Shown here piece by piece: positions 32,862-45,700 of a DNA stretch of 64,000 bases. How positions within the stretch are numbered: position 1 is the first letter of the stretch; the number at the start of each line of letters is the position of its first letter. A program made the position numbers and the translations under genes. The notes under the pieces are model-generated. The model was not told where the DNA came from. It did no database searches and was given only the letters and a program-made list of their open reading frames with translations. The stretch comes from Xiphydria camelus (lineage: Eukaryota; Arthropoda; Insecta; Hymenoptera; Xiphydriidae), in contig OY783197.1 of the NCBI GenBank assembly GCA_963678675.1, positions 18,470,182 through 18,534,181 on the forward strand, in the 5' to 3' direction.

Positions 32862-33382
32862 GGTGTTCCTAGCGCTTAGGAGCTCATTAGGGCCCCTCAT
32901 AAATCAGTAAAATTCTACGTCATATGATATACTCATATTCCCTATAATACTGTGTCCCATAGATGCGCACACATCACTGTCACTACGTGTACGATGCAAC
33001 GTTTCCAATTCTATTTAACGTTATGTTTTATCGTCAAAAAACTACGTTTTGCTGTTTACGAACACCAATATTTTTCTTAAACAGTCGGTGACCTTATATT
33101 TTTATGGATTCAAACAATTCTATGCAGTTTTGTGAAGATATGGAAATGGCTTTATTTAATGTGTATAATTTGTAAACATGTGGATGTCGGCATTAAAATG
33201 TGGAAGAGTGGATTCTTCCGTAAGGTTACATGTTAAGTTTGCAAATTTGAAAATCAAAATTCTTTCTTAAATGCCCGGTGACCGGACCTGATACTGCTCA
33301 AAAATAATCTTACGATATTAATTTCCATTCTGCAAAAAAAATTAGAATTTTCTGAAATTTTTCATCTCACGCTAGGAATGCC
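32862..33382. mobile_element. 521-base TTAA-type MITE, second copy, inside the mariner
   Basis: Left end GGTGTTCCTAGCGC preceded by TTAG (mutated TTAA); right end CGCTAGGAATGCC followed by TTAA at 33383-33386. Most of its length matches the element at 30311 (for example ctacgtcatatgatata, ggtgaccggacctgatact). Confidence 0.85.
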
Positions 33383-33388
33383 TTAAGC

Positions 33389-34028
33389 TTAGAAACATAT
33401 TATTTTTCTACATGATCTCCCGCCCTGGAAATACAGTTTTTTCCATCGGATTGGGAGCTTTTTTATTCCATCATCGTAGAAACTCTTCGGACGTTCTTGT
33501 AGCCATTGGAGCACAAATGCTTCCACCGCGTCGTTGTTGTCGAAACGTTGGCCTCTGAGCGCTTCTCTGAGGGGTCCAAAAAGACGGAAGTCACAAGGGG
33601 GCAAGCCGGGACTATATGGCGGATGTTCCAGCATTTCCCAGCCTGATGCGTCCAATTTTTGCCTTGTGGCATTGGTCGCACGAGTCCTGGCTTTGTCATG
33701 CAGAAGAATGACACTCCTGACCCCCCAATTGCTTCTTCCTTTTCCTTCGAAATGACAATTTCGCGGCATTCAGTAATTCACAATAATATTGCGCATTAAT
33801 CGTGCGTCGATCGTGGAGAAAGTCAACGTGAAAAGCACCTTGCCGATCAAAAAATTCGCTTGTTTGCCGTCCTTGGGCGGCGAGCGTGGCTCTCGTTCTC
33901 GACCTTTTCACGCCCTCCAGAAAATGCTCTGTGCCATGCAAACACACGGGTTCTCGACAGGGTGCTGTCCCCGAACTGTCCCTGTAATCGCTGCGAAATT
34001 TCGGTTGGATTCGTCCCCTCTTTGGCAA
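33389..34028 (-). pseudogene. Mariner transposase, frameshifted
   Basis: Two overlapping minus-strand frames. The upstream one (34028-33696) contains HVDFLHDRRTINAQYYCELL, the region of the first catalytic Asp; the downstream one (33769-33389) contains SVILLHDKARTRAT (second Asp) and PPYSPGLPPCDFRLFGPL (third Asp), spaced as in mariner D,D34D transposases. The frame breaks near 33700, and the DNA-binding N-terminus is largely missing. Inactive. Confidence 0.85.
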
Positions 34029-34325
34029 AAAACTTGATTATAATCCGTTACTTCACGGAGACGTGCACTTCTGTCTCGTTTATGGTTTCTTTTCACACTA
34101 AAGGGACTCGAGTGAATTGTGATTGGTTCTCCCCTCTCCCAAATAGTACAAGCCATCTACGTATCAACCAACCCCTTCAATATCACGGACCCCTCCGTAA
34201 TTAAAAAAAAATCAGTCTCGTTTATATTATTTTGGTACACCCTCGTGTTTTTTCTTCCGTAAAATCGCTGCTCTGATCGAAATTTTATTCCTAATTTTTT
34301 CATGCACGTTATCACGTTTTTCAAG

Positions 34326-34656
34326 GTTCTCGAAGGTAAAATTCAGTATATGGAGTTTGCTGGAAACCTCGTCCCGGTATTGAAGAGCGGCGAGCAACTT
34401 CAATTGCCGTTCAGAGCCTTCAAGGAAAACAGAGTACCGTTTACCGCCAGGGTAAAGGATCTGGATGCCGCCGATATGATGGGTCGTATCATGTTCATGA
34501 GCGAGCCGAAAGTTCCCAAGGGTGAACCCGCCCAGGTGCCAATCTGCACGCTGAACATTCTACTGCCGGAGAAGATATCGCCGGACACTGCGACCTCTGA
34601 GTTGGATTTGCTGGAGCTTTCGAAGAATTACAGCTTTCTTCGGGACGGTGGAATTA
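34326..34656 (+). CDS. Ank2: Ank2 exon: UPA domain, second part
   Basis: Acceptor cgtttttcaag; donor ATTA|GTAAGT, leaving in phase 1. VLEGKIQYMEFAGNLVPV, FKENRVPFTARVKDLD, then PICTLNILLPEKI ends UPA and leads toward the death domain. Confidence 0.97.
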
Positions 34657-34774
34657 GTAAGTGATTGCTGCGGATGCTTCCCCCCTCGAGGCTTCCAATG
34701 TTTCACCCGCGGATTTTTCGAGACCGCGAAAACATCGATGCGGATACAAATTCTTGCTGCTTCGTCCGATACAG

Positions 34775-34978
34775 GCAGGCCAGATGCGATTCACAGAGCA
34801 ACGATCCGCCTGACGGATATCGCCAATCTGCTCGACACCGATTGGGAGAAGCTGGCCGAGGAGCTGAATATCGCTCCGAACGACGTTGACCACATCAAGA
34901 AAGAACATCCCGGAAAGCCGGCTCAGCAAGCGGCGGCCATGTTCAAGCTCTGGCAGGACGGTGGGAATAAAGCAACAG
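34775..34978 (+). CDS. Ank2: Ank2 exon: death domain, first part
   Basis: Acceptor tccgatacag; donor ACAG|GTCAGT, phase 1 in and out. IRLTDIANLLDTDWEKLAEE and HPGKPAQQAAAMFKLW match the ankyrin death domain (helices 1-4). Confidence 0.96.
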
Positions 34979-36373
34979 GTCAGTAGAGAACATCGCCACC
35001 GGCGAAAAAGCAAGCGCGCGGTTAAAATTCTTCGTGAAAATATTCCATGAATTCTGTTGACTGCAAGTGCAATCACACCGCGGTGTCGTCGTCATACTCT
35101 CGCGACATTGGTCCGAAGGTCGGAAATCGCCGATCCGCGTTCTAATTTTGGAGCTCCTGCGCTCACTGCGTGCACAGGAAGCGATCAATCTTGCGAGCGC
35201 GCGCGACGCGACTCGAAACAACGTACCATCTGACGTATAATTGCGGTCGAAAGGAGCGTAATTCTTTGCTACAGTCGGTCAGTCTTTTACACGTCATCCT
35301 CTCCAAGGCGTGTTTTATCTCTAACATTTGCTCGAATCACTCGAATTACTCGAATTCCACCGTCGGGCTGCCATGCGGCGCCGAGAAGGAGAAGAAAAAA
35401 AGAGGACGCCGTCGTACGGCTATCCCGTCACGTAAAGTGAAACCAGTTTGACAGCAAGGTGAAATAAACAAGAACGCATAGAACTATTGAGTCACAAGCG
35501 AGGAATCTGTGCAGAAGCGTAGTTGATGATCTCACCAGGCCATTACTATGCCCGACGTGATCCCCTCTACCCTCATCCAGTGCCCCACTCTCGCTAATCA
35601 CTCTGCTATACCCTACCACCGTGTATAACGTCATTACTATAATCAGCAAAAATAACAACACACATCACACAGTTCGTCGGGCTTCCGAGGACGGTAGAAT
35701 AGTGCACGCTGCAGTTACGGGCGTTCGCGAGTTCGTAAAATTAGGTCGCGAAAAGTATCGCGCATCGGTAGTGCCCAACGAAAGTGAGAAGAGCGCGTAT
35801 CAAGGACGTGTTGTTATTCCACGTCGCGGGAAAAGTTGATAATAAAGAGTGGGTGTATCGCAGAAATGCGTCTTTAAATAAACCGCGCACACCGACTAAT
35901 AAAACTCGGATGAACGTCCGAATTGTCGGAGGAGATTATTTTCAGTTTTTAATTCAATTTAACGCCGACGATGTACATAACGCTGTACCAAACATATGAG
36001 AGCGAGGCGACGAATTCGCACATTAGCGAGCTACTTTTGATATTTAGGAGAGCCCCGTTAATGAGACACGAATTTAAGAACGAGCAAGGTTTGTTTTCTC
36101 TTCTGAAGTAGGTAGTAATGCACTTTGAGTACGTAGGATACTTGAAAACGAACGTACGTTTATGCTTATAAGCATACTTTCAATAGAAATGAGAAATGTA
36201 TTACTACATTCTCTTCAGAATGATCAGGATACTAAATATTAGGTACTTCGGAGACTGCAAAGAAAAAGACACTTCCTCTGTCCTTTTTATAGAATATATC
36301 GCACTCTGCTTTGAAATAGCGCGTCTTCAAATTATTTAAGGTCCATTTATTATCGGTATTATTTTCGATACAG
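34979..36373. other. Intron, nothing recognised
   Basis: No element, repeat or supported exon. Confidence 0.5.
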
Positions 36374-36615
36374 GTAATACGTTGGAGAAGGCCCTGAATA
36401 AGATAGGCCGCGAGGATATAGTGAAGAAGTGTATATTCAACGTCGAACTAGTGACAGACGATGTCGAAAAGGCCGTCGCGAGAGTCAGGCTGGACCAGCC
36501 TGGTTTCGATTCTCTCAAGGAGGAGCTGGGTCCATCGAGAGATACGTCTCTTCGACGGAACGCTACAATGGACCCGAAAATGGATCCCGATTACGAGGAA
36601 CCCGATAGAATGAAG
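36374..36615 (+). CDS. Ank2: Ank2 exon: death domain end and short tail
   Basis: Acceptor ttcgatacag, phase 1. GNTLEKALNKIGREDIVKKC closes the death domain; GPSRDTSLRRNAT follows. Donor AAG|GTTGAC is weak and in phase 0, matching the next exon (37082). If not used, translation runs on for 14 codons (ending LFMRQT) to TAG at 36658-36660. That gives a natural stop for a short isoform, as in fly Ank2-S. Confidence 0.9.
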
Positions 36616-36660
36616 GTTGACATTTACTCCAACTCCGAATTGTTTATGCGGCAGACTTAG
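36616..36660 (+). CDS. Ank2: Retained-intron C-terminus of a short Ank2 isoform
   Basis: In-frame extension VDIYSNSELFMRQT then TAG. It would end the protein right after the death domain at about 1,500 residues. No AATAAA was noticed close downstream. Confidence 0.45.
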   Translation, partial: VDIYSNSELFMRQT

Positions 36661-37081
36661 AGGCTCATTCCGCGTGCGTTCATTTTACGATAGAGCCCGC
36701 TATTAGTCAACCTGCTCCGCGAATCCCGAGTATCGAATGACGAAGGTTGAGTAATGTCCGACTTAATAAGAATTAGCAAGGATTAAGAAGCTGCGTCATC
36801 GTTTCAAAGAATGCAACGCATTGTCGTGGGAACTCCACGGGCGCAAAACTCTTGCTGATAAGTGTAAATTCTCGCGCACGGTGTCCATGAATACTAGAAA
36901 TAATTATTACGCGCGTAAAATTACGCGCACTGTCGCACTGTGCGCATCGGAATACTTGAAAATAGATTTGACACGACCGGTCGTTATTATCATCCCACTG
37001 TTATTTGCTCAATTAAGATATACTCGTTTTATCGGACATCTTCATTATTCCCCAATTAACTCCAAGTGCCCATTGTTTCAG
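36661..37081. other. Intron, nothing recognised
   Basis: No feature supported. Confidence 0.5.
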
Positions 37082-37139
37082 GATTCAGAGTCCGTCGAGG
37101 ATCTCAGTACGACCGCCATCGTCACTCCGGCTAAGAAGG
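37082..37139 (+). CDS. Ank2: Ank2 tail exon
   Basis: Acceptor cattgtttcag; donor AAGG|GTAAGT. Encodes DSESVEDLSTTAIVTPAKK. Phase 0 in and phase 1 out. The fly Ank2 tail has a related SVE-type acidic stretch here. Confidence 0.85.
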
Positions 37140-38111
37140 GTAAGTTTTTTTTTTCACGGACTATCGAAGTGACGCGTATCGTAAATATGTACAGTATTGA
37201 GACTTTGTAAATAATTTCAATCGATTCTTATTGCTGGCATTAAGAGCTGGCGAGATCGAGGAGTAAAATCGCGAATGTCCGAGCCACGCGGAACGTCCTT
37301 GACAAGATTAGGTGACTGTCATGATCGGAAAAAAATGTTGGCATTTCAGAAATGCGAAAATTGAAAATTGGTTATTCCAAAGGAGCGGTATTTCGGGAGA
37401 AAGGAAGTAATCATTCTTTTGAAAGAAATACTTCTATACGAGCTCGCAGCGTATTATCGTGAAATCTCCAGCTAACGTTGAAAAATTCCGTAATTTTCGG
37501 CTGGTTGTCTGGCGTTTAGTACGATTAAAAAACGTAAACACAGCATCCGTCACACACGATGTAAACGAACAACATGACTTACGAGCACGCTACTTCGTCA
37601 CCAGTGTGTGCAGAGGAAGCCACAGCAACCGCCTATGATGTCACTGGCTACTTCGAGTCCGTGATCTGTACCGCGCAGTTGATTTGTGTAACACCGCTAA
37701 GAGTTTCAGAGATTGAATCACTGCAGGCACCCAGCTTTATTCTCGTCTTATCCGCGGTTGTGTCAACTTCGTGTCGCGTGATGTCTGCACTGCCATTGAG
37801 TCGTTTTCTATAATTCGTTAGACATTTTTCTTTTACGCATCTTCGCGAAAGCGGTTACATTTATTTTCGAGTATACGCGAACGAACAATCGAGTCGTTTG
37901 TTCGGACGATTTACGACTACTGTGCCAGTGCCTCGTCGAAGCGATCATGGGGAGTCTGTTCTCGCGGGATGGTAATGATGCTTCGATGTCGGGGCATCCG
38001 AATTTTGTTTCGCGTACTTTGCGATCGGACTTCTCGCGGGCCGGCATTTTTATAAATTTCGCTTTCGTCGTCACCGCGATTCGTCAACGACACGTTTTCT
38101 GCACTCCACAG
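37140..38111. other. Intron, nothing recognised
   Basis: No feature supported. Confidence 0.5.
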
Positions 38112-38342
38112 CCGAACCGCACAGCATTACAATCACAAACGGCACAGTATTCAATGGTACCTCGACCCCCATCAAAGACAAATACGCCAGCGACGAGAAG
38201 GAGCTGGGAGACGACATGGCCGATTTCCTCGAGCACAAGTGTCACGTAACGGACACGATGACGAGAGTATCTCTCGACGAGCCGGACGACGAGATTCTGA
38301 AGCGACAGAGGGTGATAGCGGACGCCAACAAACTAGTTTCCG
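38112..38342 (+). CDS. Ank2: Ank2 tail exon
   Basis: Acceptor cactccacag; donor TCCG|GTAAGT, phase 1 in and out. AEPHSITITNGTVFNGTSTP, then ELGDDMADFLEHKCHVTDTM and EILKRQRVIADANKLVSG. Being phase-symmetric, it can be skipped or included. Confidence 0.88.
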
Positions 38343-39711
38343 GTAAGTGCGAGAGAGATGCACGAATTTGTCGAGCAATGGTGGGTTGAGGGGCCGAGCT
38401 TTTTTGACAGCGGCAAATATTTCTCAGCAGCGACAATAAGAAACAAATATACCGCAGCCAGCACCAATCGCAAATTGCGCTCTCCTCGGGCACTACATGT
38501 ACACCGACCACAGCATGATCGAATTGTTGTACATGTGGGCAGATAACATACTTAACTCTCCTTCTAGCACTTTAGCTTTGGTGATATCGTGTTCACGGTT
38601 ATTACGCAACGCGCGTAATCCAAGCCGCGCGCGAATCGCAAATATAATTCTGAGCACGATTCACAGACCTTGTCTTCCAGAGCTCTGCGGCTTTTGCTGC
38701 ATACCTGGCAAACGGTATGCGTAACGACGGAGCTTATCTGACTGTTAACCCTCCCCCTTTTAAATCATCGACTTTATTTTTACTAGCAGGTTCGTGGAAG
38801 CCGTCGCAGATCTCTCTCTCTCTCTCTCTCTTTTTATCTGTCTATCTCTTCAGGTTTTAGGCTTGCTTATTTATTTTCTCCCGAAATTTTTTATCCAGTA
38901 ACACGACACCTAATTGGCGTATAACGAGGGCTCTACTTTAATTTAATTCTTTTTCGGACATCCGTCATCTCGCATTTCAGCTGTACAAATATCGCTACAA
39001 ATCCCACGATTCCCACTGCGATTGTCCGTCTCATCGACGCATTGTTATTATTTCTATTTTCTCCCACACTTCTAAGTAAATTTGTTTCAGCGAGGTTTTT
39101 GAGCTACAATTATTCGGCATTGCATGATTATCTTGCCTATGCTGTGTGGGCACACGGAGCAGCTGTCGTTTTTTTTTTTAGTCACACAGAGCATCGACTG
39201 CTACTGCTGTTTGAACTATCGTCACTTGGCGTTTTCTTTCGATTGTCGCGTATATGGAATACCTTTCAATCAGAATTGACAGTAAAGTATACTAATTTCG
39301 ATTGGAGCTAACTCGATTAAAACTACTAAAATCGCCGCTCTGCACTTGTGTGAACGCGCGTGGCACTTAACGAGACGCTCGGAGAGTCAATAGACACTTC
39401 CTACCTTCAGTCGCCGGGAAAGCGTTGCAGTCGCTACAAGGAACGTTGCGCATAGTTCGGACAGAGTAGTCGCCTCGGATGTATCGTATTTCACAGCGAA
39501 AAGATGGCTGCTCCTCGGCACATACACCGCGCACAAACATTCTGGAAACCTAACAGCGCGAGGCTCGGTATATCTCGACGAGAGAGAGCCAGCCAAAATA
39601 AAGCCAGCCAGCTTACACTAATGACGATAGAATGAAATAAATAAAAAAATGCGAACATATCTCGTCGATAACGTTTTTAGATGCCTAAAATATGTGATAC
39701 TTAATTAACAG
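38343..39711. other. Intron, simple repeat only
   Basis: A (TC)n run at about 38812-38832. Nothing else supported. Confidence 0.5.
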
Positions 39712-42700
39712 GTGTTATACAAGACGCGGAGAGAAAGAAGGAGAAGTTAGCGAAGGAAGGGTGGTCGGTGGTTTATGATGACGATGTGCGAGACAGTAAA
39801 GAGGCGGGAGGTGCTGTAGGTCCGGATGCGTCTCGGTCAGATAAAATGGTGAAGGATGTCGATCTTAGGCTAGAGCATCAAATTATCGTACCTGCGAAAA
39901 ACGTGCCGAGTATAGAGCCCGCGTTTATCAAGGAGGAACGTAGGTTTGGCGGAAGGGGAGATCCCAAGGGATCGACCGTGACTACGAAAACGACCGTTAC
40001 CAAGGGGACTGATCCTACGTCGGGTCAGTTCATTATAACCGAAAGCAAAACGGTGCGAGAATTCGAGCCCGTCGTAATTAAGACGATTAAAGAGGTAGGG
40101 CCCAGTCAAGATTTCGTTGTTACAACTTCCACGATGGAACCAGCACCAACCGAAACTATTACCAAGATTAAGTTGGGAGAGCCCATTTTAGGTAGTACAA
40201 TTAGCACTATAGATGACAGGCGCGAACATGACGGTAAGCAAACGGGTAAGATAATCGTGTCGGGTGCAGTGAAGGAGGTAGATATTAGCCCCGAAACATT
40301 AAGCAAGGGAGTAACCGCTAAGGACGTCGCCAAGTCCCACCCAACTCAGACCGTTTTGTTCGATATTAAAACGGAATCTGATGTCCCGCGTGACGACGGA
40401 TTCACCAAGAGCGTCGCGAAGGTATACGACGATGCGGATTCTTTGATGTCCGACATGAGGAAGAACGCTACGAGCGAAAAGGAGAGACTGTCGAAGGAGG
40501 GTAAAGACGTCGACGAGAAAGTGCAGAAACGGCTGAGTCCCGTGAAGGACGAGGCGAAGCAGAAGATCAAGGAGGTCAAGGGAATTCTGAAGACCGATTC
40601 TAAGAAGAGCGAGCCTAAAGTATCCGCGAAAAAGGACAGCCCAACGAAGGACGAGAAGCAAGCGTCCGCTTACGAGATCGTTTACAACGTTCAATCGGAG
40701 GAGAGCGCGAAGCCGGAATCGGACGGGAAGAAAGCGAAGGAAAAGTCGGGTGGAATATTCTCTGGGATTTTCAAGGCCCCTAAGTTGAAGAAGGGCAAGT
40801 CGAAGGACTCCAAGGACGTGTCCTTTGACAGCGGCGACGAGGAGATAAGAGTGACGACTTCGAAGTCACCCGAAAACGAGAGAAAAGATACCAACGTGAC
40901 GCGTCAAGTGGAGTACGTGTCGAGTGGAGCTTATAATCCAAACATCTTTACGAATGTTCAAGATTCCGAGGCGCCTCCCGATGTGATATCAGCTACAGCT
41001 GCATTCCTGGACGATTCTAGAAGAACTGCAGAAATTATGAAGACGCCGCCTAAGGTGTCGCCCGATAAGAGCGTCGCTTCTCAAGCGACAATTCCACAAA
41101 TTGCCAAGGATCCCAGGGCGCACGTAGTGACGAAGTCAAAGGAGAACGTTCCCGAGAAGGAAGCCGCTCCATTGAGCGAGGGAAGTGCGGACGAGGACAA
41201 GGAAAGAAGTGGATTTTTCTCGGGCTTCTTTAAGGGAGCAAAGAGCAAGAAGGACAAGCTGATCGACGATGTGGAGACTGCCGCTGATGATGCGAAGAAA
41301 GCTGCGGATGCAACGGAAGAGCGGTTGAAGAAAGATGCGAAGAAAGCTGCGGATGCAACGGAAGAGCAGTTGAAGAAAGATGCGAAGAAGGCTGGTGAAC
41401 AGATGAAGGATATTAAAGATCAAGCGAACGATAGCGCCAAAGCATTGAAAGGATCCATCAAAGACGAGTCGAAGAGGATCATCGATGAAACTGGCAAGAA
41501 AATAGATCACACCGCAGTGGTTGCCAAAGATCTCGAGAGAACCGTTGCCCAAGAGACGAAGCACGACGTTAAATTGGTAAAGGACAGTTTGGTAACCGGT
41601 GCCGATAGGATTCTGGACAAATCCAAGGAGGCGGGTGAAGCTGCCTCCGCGAGAGGCCGGGATGTCGCCAAATCGGTGGGCGATGACGCCAAGAATGCTG
41701 CAGAAAAATCTAAAACAACCAAAGAGACTTTAATCAAGGAAGTCAAAAAAGACGCGGCAAAAGCCAAGGACGAGGTCGGTAAAGATGCCGATGCCGTGGT
41801 ACATGCCGCGAAGGCTGCGAGACAAGCAGTCAAAGACGGCGCAGACGAAGTTGCGGACAAGACAAAGAAAACGGCAGAGGCAGCGAAAGATAAAATCGCT
41901 GAGGAAGCGAAGGATATTAAGGAAGACGCCGACAAAGCGGTGGATGACGTGAAAGAGAAGAGTAGTGGATTCTTCGGGATATTTAAGAGCCCGAAGTCGA
42001 AGGGCAAGAAGAGGAGCAAGTCGAAAGAGAAAGGATCCTCGAAAGAGGTTTCGTTTGACAGCGGAGATGAGGAAATCAGAATCGCAACGGCCAAGTTTCT
42101 CGACGACACGAGGAATGCAACGGACAATGCCATTGGCGAACCGGCGGTTTTCGATAACGTTAAAAGTGCCGTGGAGAGTGGAAAACAGAAATCGGGTCCC
42201 TTGGAAAGGGGCCTTTCCGACGTGGAGATTGTCTTCGGCACGAAGACCGACGAAGCTGACAAGGCGAAAGTTGAAGCTGACAAGGAGACCCTTGCTAAGG
42301 AGGTCAACGACGCTGCTGCAGCGGGAGGAGAGATAGTCGAGGACGTTAAGGAAAGATCCAGTGGCTTCTTCTCCGGTCTGCGATGGGGTGCGAAATCCAA
42401 GAAGGACAAGTTAGTGGAGGAACTCGAACAAGCTGCCGACGATGCCAAGCTTGCCGAGGAAGAAATCGCAGGTAGCGTCGTCACCGCGCAGCAGGAAGCG
42501 GAAAAAGCCAGAAATGCTGCGACCGAGAAGTTTGAAGGCGTGGCAATGAAGGTGGACGATAATCTTCGCAGCGCTAAAGACGCTATTTCGAAAGACGCGC
42601 AAGCTGCAGCCGACAAAAGTAAGGCTGTTGCTAGTTATGTCGATGATAAAATAAAGACGACTACTGGGACCATCAAGGATAGCGTCGCGAATGCCGCTGA

Positions 42701-45700
42701 CGATGCGAAGGATTTGAAGGACGAAGCCGGACAACGCGTCACAGACGACGTCAAATTGATCAAAGAAACTGTTTCGTCAGATGTGCGACACGTAAAAGAC
42801 CGCGTCAAAAGTACCGGCGAAGATGTTAAGGACAAGCTCAAAGACTCGAAGGATCAGGCGGCCGAAGCAATTGAAAAAGATGCTAAAGCTGCTCAAGAAT
42901 CCTTGACGAAGGTCGGTCAAAAGGTAGTTGACGATGCGGAGAATGCCGCAAAAGAGATAGACGACGAGATCAAGGAGAAAGGCAGCGGTTTCTTCGGCTT
43001 ATTCAAAAGTCCGAAGTCTAAAGGAAAGAAGAGGAGCAAGTCAAAAGAGAAGAGCACGCCGGTAGAAGCTACTTTCGAGAGTGACGAAGAAATTAGAATT
43101 ACGACATCTAAATTCCTGGATGACACGAGACAGGCTGCGGACTCTGGCAGAGATAGTCTGATTGAGGCAACAGATAACTTGGATGAGAAACTTAAATCCC
43201 CAGAGGAGAAGAGTCAAGGAGCGTTTATCGACGTCGCATTACTTACGTCACAATTTCTCGATGACTCAAGAAAGACTGCCGAGTTCGTGACGAATGGAAA
43301 GCATACGATCAACGACTCGGTACAAAATGCCGCTAATAATGCAACCAAAGAAATTAATCAAGCCGCACAAAATATTAAAGAAGACAAAGAAAAATTGGCT
43401 GCCAAAATCAAGGACGAAACTAAAGCCACTAAAGATATTGCCAAGGATTCTTCCAAATTTATCAGCGGAAAAGTGACAGACACTAAGGAAGCGATTGTTG
43501 GAAGAGCCGAGGAAAATTCTACTGAGTTGCAGGGTCACTTGGCGAGCGGTACCGAGCAGATCAAACAAGACGTGAGAAGCGGCGTGAGAGAAACAAAGGA
43601 TGCTGCTGCCTCGTCGAAAGCCAAAATAGAGGGAGTTGCTGAAGATGTGCATCGTGATGCAAAAGCTGTTGGAAGCGCTGTTACAGCAAGTGGCAAAGAA
43701 GCGGCCAGAGGAGTAGAATCAGCTAAGGATGCAGCGATTGATGAAGCTAATGAAATAGGTGACGAGATTAAAGAAAAGAGCACCGGCTTTTTTGGTATTT
43801 TCAAGAGTCCGAAATTGAAAAGCAAGAAGAGAAGTAAATCGAAGGAGCAGAGTCCGTCAAAGGATACGTCTTTCGAGAGCGGCGACGAAGATCTCAGAAA
43901 TGCAACAGCTATGTTTTTGGAGGATACGAGGAAAACGGCTGAAGGCTTGCATTATCCCGATAATGAGAAACATGACATTGTTGGTAGTACTCCGGCAAAG
44001 GATAAAGCAAAACGAACACTGCCAGCCATCCCTCAAGATATACGCGTCAGTCAGGAACAAGTAACTAAACACACTGGCGAAGCTGTACCAAAAGTACCAC
44101 ATGAAATTCGAGAAATAACCACAACCACGATTACGACTACGGTAAAGTGTTCGGATGACCCCAAAGACGTTTCAACGTCGAAGGATATCAACGCTGATAA
44201 AGCCAAGAATATTCCGAGTCAAGCTGGTACGATCGTGACACAAAAAGTGAAAGTTGTCAGCCAGGATGTCTCTATCCCAAGTAAGACTCCTAGTTCTGTG
44301 GTTCAGGACATAGCGAAGGAAAAACACGCGGAGGAAAAAGACCTATCTAGCGATGGGAAAGAAAAGACCAGCGGTTTCTTTGGTATATTCAAAAGTCCCA
44401 TTTCTCGAAATAAAAAGAGAAATAAGTCCAAGGATAAAAATTCATCCAGGGAGGTGTCATTTGATAGTGAAGACGAAGATCTAAGATTGGCAACTGCTAA
44501 ATTTTTGGATGATACTAGGAACGCCGCATGGAACATTAGCGACGACGCTTATCTCGAAAAACCATCCACCGGAATAGCCTCATCTGGTACAGTTGATGGT
44601 GTAAAGGATGTTACTGTTGGTAAAGTTCTCGCACCCGTCGAAATCATCGGCGAAACAGCCGAATCCATAAAGGCAAAAGCTGCTAAAGAAGGGAAGAAAG
44701 CGAAGGAGGCTATTGGCAAAGAAGTCCATGGCGATGCCAAGATTGTTAAAGAGAAAGTTACTACTTCCGTTGACACTGTCGGCGAAGCTGCGGAGTCTGC
44801 GAAGGATACAGCTCTAAAGGAGGGAAAGAAAACCAAGGAAAAGGGAAGCGGCTTTTTGTCAGGAATCCTGAAGGGTGTTAAACATACAGTGGATGACGTA
44901 ACTGGTGAGGTGAAAGAATTTTGGGATGAGACTAAGGAAGAGGCGGCAGAAGAGGAGGAACGTGCAAGGCGAGCCGCCGAAGAAGCTGCTACGAGCGCCA
45001 AAGATGCTAAGGATAAAATTGTTAAGGAAACATCTGACGAGGCCCAGAAACTTGCCGATGCCACAAAGTCTACTAAAGATAAGGTAGCGGAGAAAGTTTC
45101 CGGTACGGTTAAAACTGCTACCGAAGGCGTAAAGGATACTACTCAAAAAACGGTTGGAGCAGTTAAAGGAGCAAAGGATGCTGTTGGTAAAGAGATTCAG
45201 GACGATGCTAAGATCGTGAAAGAGAAAGTCTCCGCTTCTGTTGATGCTGTTGGTGATTCCGCCGATTCTGCTAAGGAAAAAGCTCAGAAGGAGGGAAAGA
45301 AAGTAAAAGAAAAGGGAAGTGGATTCCTGTCAGGAATTTTTAAGGGTACGAAGCATGCAGTTGATGGTGTAACTGGTGAGGTAAAGGAGTTCTGGGATGA
45401 AACTAAAGAAGAAGCAGCAGAAGAGGAAGAACGTGCAAGGCGAGCCGCCGAAGAAACTGCTACGAGCGCCAAAGATGCTAAGGATAAAATTGTTAAGGAA
45501 GCATCTGACGAGGCCCAGAAACTTGCCGATGCCACAAAGTCTACTAAAGATAAGGCAGCGGAGAAAGTTTCCAGTACGATTAAAACTGCTACCGAAGGCG
45601 TAAAGGATACTACTCAAAAAACGGTTGGAGCAGTTAAAGAAGCAAAGGATGCTGTTGGTAAAGAGATTCAGGACGACGCTAAGATCGTGAAAGAGAAAGT

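Larger units (their letters stand above)
32800..34245 (-). mobile_element. Mariner relic, interrupted by a MITE
   Basis: Outer ends cgggggtgtgtcgaatataaacggga (32800 on) and, in reverse complement, cgagggtgtaccaaaataatataaacgaga (ending near 34245) form the terminal repeats; TA precedes the left end. Without the inserted MITE it is about 0.92 kb, shorter than the about 1.3 kb of intact mariners, so internal sequence is lost. Orientation follows the minus-strand transposase fragments. Confidence 0.8.
32749..34325. other. Intron with nested transposons
   Basis: Nearly all of it is a mariner relic (32800-34245) carrying an inserted MITE (32862-33382). Confidence 0.7.
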
